DNA of 64,000 bases from Oscillospiraceae bacterium (lineage in GTDB: Bacteria; Bacillota; Clostridia; Oscillospirales; Oscillospiraceae), in assembly GCA_017416685.1 (NCBI GenBank), contig JAFQBN010000004.1, forward strand, positions 1-64,000. The letters are read 5' to 3'. Positions 7,540 through 15,677 of this stretch are shown in pieces (position 1 is the stretch's first letter; every line of letters starts with the position of its first letter). Under the pieces are notes generated by a model. That model saw nothing but the letters and a program-made list of their open reading frames with translations. It was not told where the DNA came from and did not search any database. Made by a program: the position numbers and the translations under genes.

Positions 7540-8457
7540 ATGAAAGCTCCCACTCTCGTTATTCTGGCCGCCGGCATGGGCAGCCGCTTTGGCGGTATGA
7601 AGCAGATGACCCCTGTGGATCCCCAGGGCAACTTCATTATGGACTATTCCATCTTTGACGCCATTCGTGCCGGCTTTGGCAAGGTGGTGTGTGTCATCAA
7701 GGAAGAAATGCGCGAGGATTTTGAGGCTCTGGTTGGCCAGCGTGTCCGCGCCCATATCGAGCTGGCTTACGCTTATCAAAGTTTGGACCGTATGCTGCCC
7801 GAAGGGTTCTCTGTTCCCGAGGGCCGCGTCAAGCCCTGGGGCACCACCCACGCTGTCATGTGCGCCGCTGACGAGCTGGATGGTCCCTTTGCCATCATCA
7901 ACGCCGACGACTTCTACGGCTACGAGGCATTCAAGGCCTTGGCCGATTTCCTGAAGCAGGAGCACACCGCCACCCAGCACGCCATGGTGGGCTACAACCT
8001 GGAGAACACCGTGACCGAGAACGGCTCTGTTTCCCGCGGTGTGTGCGAAGTGGACAACAACGGCTTCCTCTCCGGTGTGGTAGAGCGCACCACCATCGAA
8101 AAGCGTCCCTATGGCGCCGCCTATACCGAAGATGGCGGCAAAACCTGGACCGACCTGCCTGTCGGCACGGTGGTGTCCATGAATATGTGGGGCTTCCAGC
8201 GCCCTGCATTGGACCTGATGATCGATATGTTCAAGGACTTCCTAGCCGACACGCTGCCCGGAAACCCCATGAAGGCCGAGTACTTCCTGCCCCTGATTTC
8301 CGACCGTATGATCAACACCGGTTCCGGCACCATTCAGGTGCTGAACACCGATGCCAAGTGGTACGGCATGACCTACAAAGAGGATCTGCAGGGCGTGATG
8401 GATGCCATCGCCGCCATGAAGGCGGCCGGCACCTACCCCGACAGCCTGTGGGGCTGA
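7540..8457 (+). CDS. Sugar-1-phosphate nucleotidyltransferase
   Basis: A 305-residue NTP_transferase enzyme expected to form a UDP- or dTDP-sugar from a sugar-1-phosphate. The N-terminal signature LAAGMGSRFGGMKQM is a variant of GxGxRxxPxTK; a metal-binding Asp pair (NADDFYG) is at about 120. It is transcribed divergently from the NahK-like kinase and GalE and has a good promoter and ribosome site. It probably supplies the step done by GalT in the Leloir pathway or LnpC in the bifidobacterial lacto-N-biose pathway, but by direct uridylyl transfer from UTP. That role is inferred from neighbours. Confidence 0.85.
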   Translation: MKAPTLVILAAGMGSRFGGMKQMTPVDPQGNFIMDYSIFDAIRAGFGKVVCVIKEEMREDFEALVGQRVRAHIELAYAYQSLDRMLPEGFSVPEGRVKPWGTTHAVMCAADELDGPFAIINADDFYGYEAFKALADFLKQEHTATQHAMVGYNLENTVTENGSVSRGVCEVDNNGFLSGVVERTTIEKRPYGAAYTEDGGKTWTDLPVGTVVSMNMWGFQRPALDLMIDMFKDFLADTLPGNPMKAEYFLPLISDRMINTGSGTIQVLNTDAKWYGMTYKEDLQGVMDAIAAMKAAGTYPDSLWG

Positions 8458-8468
8458 TCTCCAGCACA

Positions 8469-8504
8469 AAACCCGGTTCGGCAATGCCGAACCGGGTTTC
8501 CTTT
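8469..8504. terminator. Terminator between the nucleotidyltransferase and rnfB
   Basis: A 13-bp perfect stem (8469-8481 with 8487-8499) followed by a T-rich stretch on the plus strand and preceded by A. It can serve both convergent operons. Confidence 0.9.
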
Positions 8505-8508
8505 TTGA

Positions 8509-9309
8509 TTACTCAGCGCCGGGAATTCGAATAACGCCAACAGGGCATTCCTTCACACACAGCTGACAGCCTACGCATCTGTCCTGATCGATAGCCGCAA
8601 GATTGTTCTCCACAGTGATCGCATCCTTGGCACAGACCTTGGTACATTTCATGCAGCCGATACAGCCGGTGGAACAAGCCTTGCGGGTATCCGCGCCCTT
8701 ATCCCTGCTGCTGCACAAAACCACCGGTTTGCGTCGGTGTTCCGGCACAAGCCGGATCACGGCGTTAGGACAAACCTTTGCGCACAGGCCGCAGCCAACA
8801 CATTTGCTTCGGTCGACCTTCGCGATCCCCTGCTCTATCGAGATTGCACCAAAAGGACACGCCGCCGCACAGTCGCCGTAACCAAGGCATCCGAACGCGC
8901 AGGCGCCGTCACCGCCGTACAGCCCTTTTGCCGCAGCACAGCTGTTCAGGCCCTGATAGTCAAACCGCTTCGTGGTATGCTCACAATCACCGGAACAGGC
9001 CACCACTGCTTTCATGCTGTGGATCTGGCCTGCTTCCACGCCCATGATGGCTGCCACAGCCGCCGCGCAGGCTGCTCCGCCGGGGGTACACCTGTCGATG
9101 GGAGTGCCGTCCTCCACAATGGCCCGGGCGTAGTCCGCGCAGCCGGCACAGCCGCAGGCGCCGCAGTTAGCCCCGGCCAGCACCGCGGTGATCTTTTCCA
9201 CCCGTTCATCCACGGGTACATGCATCACCACAGATGCCGCCACCAGAATGACTGCGCCAATGATGCCAATGACCGCAACCACCAAAACGGCAAGCAAAAT
9301 GGGATCCAT
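8509..9309 (-). CDS. rnfB: Rnf complex subunit RnfB, iron-sulfur protein
   Basis: Part of the membrane Rnf complex (ferredoxin:NAD+ oxidoreductase coupled to Na+ or H+ export). 266 residues: an N-terminal membrane anchor (about 5-27), a Fe-S domain with CGACGCAGCADYA, then four-Cys ferredoxin motifs (CGLCAKVCP, CIGCMKCTKVC, CVGCQLCVKECP). RnfB likely receives electrons from reduced ferredoxin. Last gene of rnfCDGEAB, 14 nt after rnfA. Confidence 0.96.
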   Translation of the reverse strand: MDPILLAVLVVAVIGIIGAVILVAASVVMHVPVDERVEKITAVLAGANCGACGCAGCADYARAIVEDGTPIDRCTPGGAACAAAVAAIMGVEAGQIHSMKAVVACSGDCEHTTKRFDYQGLNSCAAAKGLYGGDGACAFGCLGYGDCAAACPFGAISIEQGIAKVDRSKCVGCGLCAKVCPNAVIRLVPEHRRKPVVLCSSRDKGADTRKACSTGCIGCMKCTKVCAKDAITVENNLAAIDQDRCVGCQLCVKECPVGVIRIPGAE

Positions 9310-9323
9310 AACAATACCTCCCG

Positions 9324-9917
9324 TCAGCCGAAGATGGCTTCCACGATGCCGCCAAAACCCATAAAGGACAGGGACACCATGGCCGCAGATACCAAAGTGA
9401 TGGGAAGCCCCTCAAAACACTTGGGCGGCGCAGCCTCCTCCACCCGGCGGCGCACACCGGAGAACAGCACCATCGCCACCAAAAAGCCGACACCGGCACC
9501 AGCAGCACAGACAACACTTTCAATAAAGTTGTAACCCTCGTCCAGATTGAGAATGGTCACACCCAGAATGGTGCAGTTGGTGGTGATCAGGGGCAGATAC
9601 ACGCCAAGGGAACGGTACAGGGTCGGAATGTACTTTTTCAGCACGTTTTCCAACAGCTGCACCAAAATCGCGATGATCAGAATGAACACGATGGTCTGTA
9701 GATACGCAAGACCGTTGGGAGCCAGAATCAACGTATGTACAGGCCAGGTAACAGCCGTGGCCAGCACCATGACAAAGGTGACCGCCAGCGACATGCCTAC
9801 TGCGCTGTCCAGCTTCTTGGACACGCCCAAAAACGGGCAGATGCCCAAAAACTTGGTCAGCACGTAGTTGTCCACCAAAATCATGGTGAAGAAAATGCTT
9901 GCCAGCTTCACCACCAT
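9324..9917 (-). CDS. rnfA: Rnf complex membrane subunit RnfA
   Basis: A 197-residue integral membrane subunit with six predicted helices, homologous to RnfE and NqrE. The opening VDNYVLTKFLGICPFLGVSK is characteristic, as are the TTNCTILG segment and the conserved Cys residues thought to hold a cluster within the membrane. Its ATG overlaps the rnfE stop by 1 nt. Confidence 0.96.
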   Translation of the reverse strand: MVVKLASIFFTMILVDNYVLTKFLGICPFLGVSKKLDSAVGMSLAVTFVMVLATAVTWPVHTLILAPNGLAYLQTIVFILIIAILVQLLENVLKKYIPTLYRSLGVYLPLITTNCTILGVTILNLDEGYNFIESVVCAAGAGVGFLVAMVLFSGVRRRVEEAAPPKCFEGLPITLVSAAMVSLSFMGFGGIVEAIFG

Positions 9918-10588
9918 CAGACGCTGCCCTCCTCCGCTTGTGCAGGCCGCTTATGGGCGGTCAGCCAGGCGGCCCCAGCCATCAGCACGCCGAACACAAA
10001 GAAGCCGCCCGGGGCGCTGGTCATCAGGGTGAACGGATCCACCGAGGCAGGCAGCACACGGATGGCAAATCCCTCCGGCAGGAAAGGCAGCAGACCGTCC
10101 AGTCCGGCCAGCCAGGTGCCTGCACCCAGAATTTCACGGATGCTGCCCATAATGGTCAGAGTCAGAGTAAAACCAATACCCATGCCGATGCCGTCCAGTG
10201 CGGAGTTCAGCACGGTATTCTTGGACGCAAACATCTCGGCACGGCCCAGAATGATGCAGTTGACCACGATCAGCGGCAGGTACACACCCAGCGCCTGATC
10301 CAGAGCGGGAACATATGCCTTGACCAGCATCTGCACCACAGACACGAACCCGGCGATCACCGTAATGTAGCAGGGAATACGCACCTGTTCGGGGATGATC
10401 CTGCGCAGGGCGGAGATCACAATGTTGGAACACAGCAGCACAAAGGTCGCCGCAAGTCCCATACCGATGCCGTTTGCCGCCATGGTAGTTACCGCAAGGG
10501 TGGGACAGGTGCCAAGCACAAGCCGAAGCACGGGGTTTTCATTGAGAATGCCGTTGGTCAGCACACTCAGTTTCTTTTTCTCACTCAT
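9917..10588 (-). CDS. rnfE: Rnf complex membrane subunit RnfE
   Basis: Integral membrane subunit, paralogue of RnfA. The hallmark NPVLRLVLGTCPTLAVT appears near residue 20 and VNCIILGRAE further on. I set the start at the ATG at 10588 (MSEKKKLS) because a GGAAGAG ribosome site lies just upstream; a longer in-frame extension overlaps rnfG and adds an unrelated basic segment. About 223 residues, the usual length. Confidence 0.95.
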   Translation of the reverse strand: MSEKKKLSVLTNGILNENPVLRLVLGTCPTLAVTTMAANGIGMGLAATFVLLCSNIVISALRRIIPEQVRIPCYITVIAGFVSVVQMLVKAYVPALDQALGVYLPLIVVNCIILGRAEMFASKNTVLNSALDGIGMGIGFTLTLTIMGSIREILGAGTWLAGLDGLLPFLPEGFAIRVLPASVDPFTLMTSAPGGFFVFGVLMAGAAWLTAHKRPAQAEEGSV

Positions 10589-10604
10589 GTCAGTTCTCTT
10601 CCTT

Positions 10605-11135
10605 TCAGCGGATGGCATAGTAAGCTTCCACGGCGGCATTGACCGCCTCAAGCACCGCGCGGCTGGACTTGGTCGCACCGGTGACGGCATCCACGTCCTC
10701 GTTCAGCACCAGCTGCCGGGCAGGCAGCCCTTCGTATCGAGCCCAATATACGGCATCGGCTGCAACCTTGCTGCCGATGCCCTTGGTCTCGGCCTGTTCG
10801 GTCACTTTGATGCGCTTAATGGTATCGTCGGCAGTAAATGCCACCATAACGGTCAGATCGCCGCCGTAGCCTTTGGCCTCGGCGGTAACCACAACACCGC
10901 CGCCGTTCAGTGCCACACAGATGTCCTTGACGTTTTCTCCGCCATAGCCCAGCATACGCTTGAAACCGCCCGCTTCGGGCAGCAGTTCAAGCCGCGCCTT
11001 CTCCTGTGCCACGCGGGTCGCCTCTTCGATAACCGGGCCAGTCACATGGTTTGCAGCCGCCAAAGAACCGGCCACCACGATGCAGACCAGTGTCAGCACT
11101 GTCACAGGCTTGAAAATCCTCTCCCACCTGTTCAT
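10605..11135 (-). CDS. rnfG: Rnf complex FMN-binding subunit RnfG
   Basis: A 176-residue subunit with one N-terminal membrane helix (about 10-30) and an FMN-binding domain. The covalent FMN attachment motif is visible near the C-terminus as DAVTGATKSSRAV (S/T-G-A-T, FMN on Thr). It likely carries electrons across the membrane between cluster-bearing subunits. It overlaps rnfD by 4 nt. Confidence 0.96.
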   Translation of the reverse strand: MNRWERIFKPVTVLTLVCIVVAGSLAAANHVTGPVIEEATRVAQEKARLELLPEAGGFKRMLGYGGENVKDICVALNGGGVVVTAEAKGYGGDLTVMVAFTADDTIKRIKVTEQAETKGIGSKVAADAVYWARYEGLPARQLVLNEDVDAVTGATKSSRAVLEAVNAAVEAYYAIR

Positions 11136-12070
11136 TTGCCCGCACCTGCCTTTCGGGTCTTTGCAATACCCAGCCGATCCTGCCGGGTATGCTCCTCGAT
11201 GTATGGCACCAGCAGGTTCATCAGCAGGATGGCGAAGGACACTCCCTCGGGTACCGTGCCAAGGAAACGAATGGCACAGGTGATCACACCAAGGCCGATG
11301 CCAAAGATAAACTTACCTTTGCGGGTGGTGGGCGAGGTAACGTAGTCGGTAGCCATAAAGAACGCACCCAACATCAACCCGCCGCCCAGCAGCTGGCAGA
11401 TGGGGTCCTTCCCCGCCGCAACGGACAGCAGCGCCACCGTACCGAGATAGGTCGCGGGAATCACGGGGCTGATGACCTTGGTCGCAATCAAATAAACACC
11501 ACCGGCCATAATGGTCAGAGCGCAGGTCTCCCCCAGCACACCGCCATGGGTACCCAGCAGCAGGGCCTTGTATGCGCTCCCGGTCAACTCCGCCGACATG
11601 GGAGTTGCAGAGGCCAGCGCGTCTATTCCGCTCTGCGGGAAGGAACACTGGGCCATCCGTCCGGCAAAGCCGATGGCCAGCGCAATGCGCGCCACGATGG
11701 CCGGGTTGGCGAAATTGTAGCCCAACCCGCCAAACAGCTGCTTGACGACGATGATCGCAATGAAAGCGCCCACCACCGCCATCCACCACGGCAGGGTGTC
11801 CGGCAGGTTGAATGCCAGCAGCATACCGGTGACCACGGCAGAAAAATCGTTCACACAGAGGTCTTTCTTCATCAGGCGGCACCATGCGTACTCAAACAGC
11901 ACGCAGGAGGCTACCGTGACCGCCGTCAGCATCAGCACGTGCAGGCCGAAAATGGCGGCAGAGGCTGCAAGGGTGGGCAGCAGTGCAATACATACCCGCT
12001 GCATAATCTTCTGCGTGGTATCTGTCCCGGTAATATGGGGCGCAGCCGTGACGATCAGTTTATTTGCCAT
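11132..12070 (-). CDS. rnfD: Rnf complex membrane subunit RnfD
   Basis: A polytopic membrane subunit of about 312 residues related to NqrB. A motif of the type SxxT holding covalently bound FMN is expected near ATPMSAEL, and GGxGxNFANPA (GGLGYNFANPAI) is clear. I chose the ATG at 12070 (MANKLIVTAAPH), which has GGGGAG upstream; an earlier ATG at 12085 adds five residues. It overlaps the end of rnfC by 11 nt. Confidence 0.94.
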   Translation of the reverse strand: MANKLIVTAAPHITGTDTTQKIMQRVCIALLPTLAASAAIFGLHVLMLTAVTVASCVLFEYAWCRLMKKDLCVNDFSAVVTGMLLAFNLPDTLPWWMAVVGAFIAIIVVKQLFGGLGYNFANPAIVARIALAIGFAGRMAQCSFPQSGIDALASATPMSAELTGSAYKALLLGTHGGVLGETCALTIMAGGVYLIATKVISPVIPATYLGTVALLSVAAGKDPICQLLGGGLMLGAFFMATDYVTSPTTRKGKFIFGIGLGVITCAIRFLGTVPEGVSFAILLMNLLVPYIEEHTRQDRLGIAKTRKAGAGK

Positions 12071-13379
12071 CACTTCTCCCCCCATTCTTCATCAGCAGCT
12101 TGGCCAGAGCGATGTTCTGCGCCAGAGGCCGCTTGGCAGGACAGACAAAGGTACACGTGCCGCAGCTCATGCACAGGTCGGCATTGAGTCGGGCCAGCAT
12201 CGCGGTGTCGCGCTTTTGATATGCGCTCACGATCTCTTTTGAGGAAAGACCCAACGGGCAGGCATTGGCACACCGCCCGCAATGAATGCAGTTGGTGGTT
12301 TTGACCGGCTGCACCGCCTTGCGGGACAGAGCCAGGATCGCGTTATTGTTTTTCAGCACCGGCTGGTCAAGATCCGCCACGCAAATTCCCATCATAGGAC
12401 CGCCGTACAGCACCTTTCCCGGCTCATCCGTCAGGCCGCCGCAGAACTCCAGCAGTTCGCGGATGGGCGTTCCGATCAGTACCTCCACGTTTCCGGGGTG
12501 TCTGACGATATCGCCATCCACCGTCAGCCGCTTGGTCACCAGCGGCATACCGGTCTTAAGGTACTTTCCGATAAAGGCTGCCGAGGTGACGTTCAGCACC
12601 ACCACACCCACGTCGGAGGGCAGACCGGGAAACGGCACTTCCCTGCCGGTGCAGGTTTCGATCAGCACCTTTTCCGCACCCTGCGGGTATGTTTCAGGCA
12701 GCCGCTTTACCTCTACGGACATATCGGCAGCAGCCAGAGCGAGCTTTTTGATCTCTTCAGGCTTGTTTCCTTCAATTCCAATGATGCACCGGGGAATGTC
12801 CAGATACTGCATGACGGCGCGGATGCCGTCCAGAATATCGTCCGTATCCTCCTGCATACAGCGGTTATCGGAGGTTATGTACGGTTCGCACTCGGCCCCG
12901 TTGATGACCAGCGTGTCGATCTCATCCAGGTTCTTAGGGGTCAGCTTGACCGCCGCGGGGAAGCCCGCACCGCCAAGGCCCACAAGTCCGCTGTCACGGA
13001 CAGCCTGTTGAAAGGATGCGAGGTCTGTGACCACAGGAGGCTTGACGTCAGGGGAAACGGTCTGCCTGCCATCGGGGATGATGACCACAGCGGTCTGCTT
13101 TGCCCCGTTGGGTGCCGTGATCACAGTCAGTCCGTCCACTGTGCCGGATACGCCGGAGTGGATGTCCACGGAAACAGGTCCGGATGCCCTGCCGACCACA
13201 GAACCCACATACACCCGGTCACCCTTAGCCACCACAGGCGTGGCAGGCGCGCCGATATGCTGTCCCATGGACAGCACGATTTTAGAAGGAAGCGGCATTT
13301 TTACCGTTTCCAAATATGCCGTATTCTTATTGTGCGGTACTTTCGCACCTGAGGCAGAGCGCTTGAATGGATTTTTCAC
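12060..13379 (-). CDS. rnfC: Rnf complex subunit RnfC, NADH-side flavo-iron-sulfur protein
   Basis: First gene of the operon. Peripheral subunit that holds the NAD(H) site, FMN and two [4Fe-4S] clusters. The opening MPLPSKIVLSMGQHIGAPATPVV and the NuoF-like segment (GLGGAGFPAAVKL, then INGAECEPYI) are typical, followed by CIHCGRCANACP and CMSCGTCTFVCP. I placed the start at the GTG at 13379 because GGGAGGGG precedes it by 7 nt; the longer frame has no such site. About 439 residues. Confidence 0.95.
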   Translation of the reverse strand: MKNPFKRSASGAKVPHNKNTAYLETVKMPLPSKIVLSMGQHIGAPATPVVAKGDRVYVGSVVGRASGPVSVDIHSGVSGTVDGLTVITAPNGAKQTAVVIIPDGRQTVSPDVKPPVVTDLASFQQAVRDSGLVGLGGAGFPAAVKLTPKNLDEIDTLVINGAECEPYITSDNRCMQEDTDDILDGIRAVMQYLDIPRCIIGIEGNKPEEIKKLALAAADMSVEVKRLPETYPQGAEKVLIETCTGREVPFPGLPSDVGVVVLNVTSAAFIGKYLKTGMPLVTKRLTVDGDIVRHPGNVEVLIGTPIRELLEFCGGLTDEPGKVLYGGPMMGICVADLDQPVLKNNNAILALSRKAVQPVKTTNCIHCGRCANACPLGLSSKEIVSAYQKRDTAMLARLNADLCMSCGTCTFVCPAKRPLAQNIALAKLLMKNGGRSDGK

Positions 13380-13417
13380 TCTCTTCGGCCCCTCCCGTCC
13401 TCTGTCATATACCAAAA

Positions 13418-13445
13418 AGTATATGCTTGCACAATGCAAATTCAA
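13418..13445 (-). promoter_or_regulatory. rnf operon promoter with internal palindrome
   Basis: On the minus strand TTGAAT-N16-TATACT (-35 at 13440-13445, -10 at 13418-13423), about 40 bp upstream of the rnfC start. The spacer contains the perfect inverted repeat TTGCA-CAA-TGCAA, a possible operator. Confidence 0.65.
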
Positions 13446-13516
13446 TTACATAACTTGGCTGTTTTCCTGCAAATATTGCTTTCTTACCCAATGCATGTCC
13501 GTAAATGCATTGTTCA

Positions 13517-13547
13517 AAAAGCGGCGCCGGTCGGCGCCGCTTTTTTG
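13517..13547. terminator. Terminator of the small Cys-rich gene
   Basis: An 8-bp GC stem GCGGCGCC-GGTC-GGCGCCGC (13521-13540) flanked by A on the left and T on the right, so it can work in both directions. It directly follows the stop at 13553 of the minus-strand small gene. Confidence 0.85.
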
Positions 13548-13552
13548 GTCAC

Positions 13553-13690
13553 TCAGCAACCGCAGCCGTTGTTGCAGCCGCAGGTATTCCCGCAGCCGCC
13601 GCCGTTACCGCAGCAGCAGAACAGGATGATGATCAGGATAATGATCCACAGGCAGCCGCCACCGCCAAAACCGTTATTGCAGCACCCCAT
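13553..13690 (-). CDS. 45-residue Gly/Cys-rich membrane microprotein
   Basis: A small gene with a clear GGAGGT ribosome site 6 nt before its ATG and a terminator 6 nt after its stop. The product starts MGCCNNGFGGGGCLW, continues with a hydrophobic segment of nine Ile/Leu residues (WIIILIIILF), then CCCGNGGGCGNTCGC and ends NNGCGC: 11 Cys in 45 residues around one membrane-spanning segment. Such Gly/Cys-rich mini-proteins occur in Clostridia and recall YjcZ-type sporulation microproteins and 'chorion class high-cysteine' proteins. A spore-coat or envelope role is a guess; the function is unknown. Confidence 0.75.
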   Translation of the reverse strand: MGCCNNGFGGGGCLWIIILIIILFCCCGNGGGCGNTCGCNNGCGC

Positions 13691-13778
13691 ATGAGTACCT
13701 CCTTGACAAAGATGTTTGAGAAAACGACTTCGCGTTTCTCAATCCATCTTATGTGCAATGGTCGTATGGGTGCTTATA

Positions 13779-14885
13779 TCACAGGTATTTTTCCGCAAAG
13801 GCGGCCACAATACCGGCCACCTCGCCTCTGCCGGGACAGTCATTGGGGCGCAGCTCGCTGATGATCTCTGCCGCTGCCGCCCAGCTCATGGCCTCTTCCC
13901 CCCAGCCGTCGGCACGGAGGATATCGATCCCCTCGTAACCGCTCAGATCGGCACGTTCATTCAGATCAAGTTTGAGATAAGACCTGCCGAAATTGTAAAG
14001 GAACTGCACCACTTCCCGTCGGGTCATGGTATTCAAAGGCCGGAAGGCACCGTCGCCATAACCCGCGCCGATCCCTTGCTGACCTGCCCAGCGCACGTAG
14101 CTTTCATACCACTCTCCCGCCGGAACGTCCGGGAACGTGACCGTGGCCGCAAAGCGTTCCTCGTCCGGGTCACCCGCCAGATGGAACAGCACCGTCATCA
14201 TCATAGCGCGGTCCAGCTTGACCTCCGGCGCAAAGAGCGAGCCGTCACCCGTACCGGCAAACAGCCCCATGCTGTAAGCGCGGTTGACCGCATCCCGATA
14301 CCACTGATGGATGGTGATGTCGGTAAAGGGTGTTGCCGTTTGTCCGCCGGGGGTAACGAAGTACACACCCTCCACAGCCACACGGGCCGCATCGGACTCC
14401 ACCGTGAGCTGCGCCTGTGTTTCTTCCGCTGCCAGATAGCGGTGGCCGGCTGTCAGCACGCATTCGGACGGCACAGTCTGCCCGATCGTCACATCCACCA
14501 CAGTACCGGAGTGGGTCAGCTTCAGGCTGCCCGCCTCCACAATGATGCCGCTTCCACTCTCCAGCACCAGCACATCATACACAGAAAGGGTCCGTCTGGC
14601 GTAGCGGTCGCTGTAGCCGCCGGTCTGCCCCACCCCCGCCTGAGCAAGGTATTCCTCCGCCATGCGGTCCAGAGCGCCTTCCGCCTCCTGATAGACTGCG
14701 TCCAGCGCCGTCTCGGCTTTTTTGTAGCCGGACTCCACCGTTTGGGAGATAAAAAACTGCTGCAGATAACTCAGGGAGATCAGGCTGTCCCCATCGTTAA
14801 GGCCGGCAGCGAGCACCGTCCCGACCAGTAGTGCGGCACACAGCGCGGCGGCAATAATTTTCTTTACTCGTTTACTCATTTTCAT
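13779..14885 (-). CDS. Exported protein with S-layer homology repeats
   Basis: A protein of 368 residues. It has a signal peptide (KRVKKIIAAALCAALLVGTVLA, cut near 26), an N-terminal region of unknown fold (27-190) with a coiled-coil-like stretch about 50-85, and SLH-type repeats from about 195 to the end (FTDITIHQWYRDAVNRAYSMGLFAGTGDG; FPDVPAGEWYESYVRWAGQQGIGAGYGDG; a third weak one). SLH repeats bind secondary cell-wall polymer, so it should sit on the surface. The ATG overlaps the rex stop (ATGA), so it is probably co-transcribed with rex; an alternative start lies 6 nt later. The N-terminal domain was not recognised. Confidence 0.85.
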   Translation of the reverse strand: MKMSKRVKKIIAAALCAALLVGTVLAAGLNDGDSLISLSYLQQFFISQTVESGYKKAETALDAVYQEAEGALDRMAEEYLAQAGVGQTGGYSDRYARRTLSVYDVLVLESGSGIIVEAGSLKLTHSGTVVDVTIGQTVPSECVLTAGHRYLAAEETQAQLTVESDAARVAVEGVYFVTPGGQTATPFTDITIHQWYRDAVNRAYSMGLFAGTGDGSLFAPEVKLDRAMMMTVLFHLAGDPDEERFAATVTFPDVPAGEWYESYVRWAGQQGIGAGYGDGAFRPLNTMTRREVVQFLYNFGRSYLKLDLNERADLSGYEGIDILRADGWGEEAMSWAAAAEIISELRPNDCPGRGEVAGIVAAFAEKYL

Positions 14886-15538
14886 TTGTTTTCCTCATCG
14901 TAGACAGGCTCACCGATCATATAACTCAAAGCCAGCAGGCTGTCGGAAAAATGCACGTTCTCTACGATCACATCGGGGGCGTTTAACTTCAATTCCACGT
15001 TGGCAAAGTTCCAGATGCCTTTCACCCCGCCGTCTGCAAGCTTTTGTGCCATTTCGGCAGCAAAAACACGGGGTACGGTCAGCACGCCCACATCCACCCG
15101 GTAGGTCCGCAGGTATTCCTCCAGTTCGTCCACGTGGTAGATCTGAACGGCACCGATTTTGGTCCCCACAAGGCTGTCATCCACGTCAAACGCAGCCGTG
15201 ACACTGAATCCGTTGTTGCCAAATTTAAAATTCTGTATCAGGGCATGGCCCAGATTGCCAACACCCAGAATAATTGCTGTGTTGCCCCGGTTGATACCCA
15301 AAATCGCTCCGATTTCCTCACGCAGTTTCTCCACGTTATAACCGTACCCCTGCTGCCCGAAGCCGCCGAAGCAGAACAGATCCTGCCGGATCTGAGAGGC
15401 CGTCAGTCCCATATCCTTGGCAAGCGCACCCGAAGAAATGCGAACCACACCGCGCAGACGCAGTTCCGTCAGCTGGCGATAGTATCTGGGCAGGCGTCGA
15501 ATGACGGCATTGGAAACCTTTTCGCCCGTTTTTTTCAC
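14882..15538 (-). CDS. rex: Redox-sensing transcriptional repressor Rex
   Basis: Dimeric repressor that leaves DNA when NADH is high relative to NAD+. 218 residues: N-terminal winged helix (about 5-80, RLPRYYRQLTELRLRGVVRISS, then LTASQIRQDLFCFGGFGQQGYGY) and a Rossmann domain with GVGNLGHAL near 95, ending in the domain-swapped C-terminal helix. It starts at a GTG preceded by GGAGA. A near-consensus Rex site lies just upstream of its -35, suggesting autoregulation, and a perfect site precedes the mdh-fumC-hdr-flx-frd operon. Identity is firm; the targets are inferred from site matches. Confidence 0.97.
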   Translation of the reverse strand: MKKTGEKVSNAVIRRLPRYYRQLTELRLRGVVRISSGALAKDMGLTASQIRQDLFCFGGFGQQGYGYNVEKLREEIGAILGINRGNTAIILGVGNLGHALIQNFKFGNNGFSVTAAFDVDDSLVGTKIGAVQIYHVDELEEYLRTYRVDVGVLTVPRVFAAEMAQKLADGGVKGIWNFANVELKLNAPDVIVENVHFSDSLLALSYMIGEPVYDEENK

Positions 15539-15572
15539 GCTCGCATCTCTCCTTTCTCTTCGGCGTTACTTT

Positions 15573-15640
15573 ATTTTACACCCACCTTTTTCACATGTCA
15601 ATTTTTTTAACAATCTTTTTGATTGTTACTTTTTTCACAA
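15573..15640 (-). promoter_or_regulatory. rex promoter and Rex-like operator
   Basis: On the minus strand TTGACA-N17-TAAAAT (-35 at 15596-15601, -10 at 15573-15578). Upstream at 15623-15640 lies the 18-mer TTGTTACTTTTTTCACAA, two changes from the Rex consensus TTGTTAA-N4-TTAACAA. An extra half-site TTAACAA sits at 15607-15613. Confidence 0.7.
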
Positions 15641-15677
15641 ATTCTTTCTATTTCCTGCGTCAAATTGCGGAACTCAG

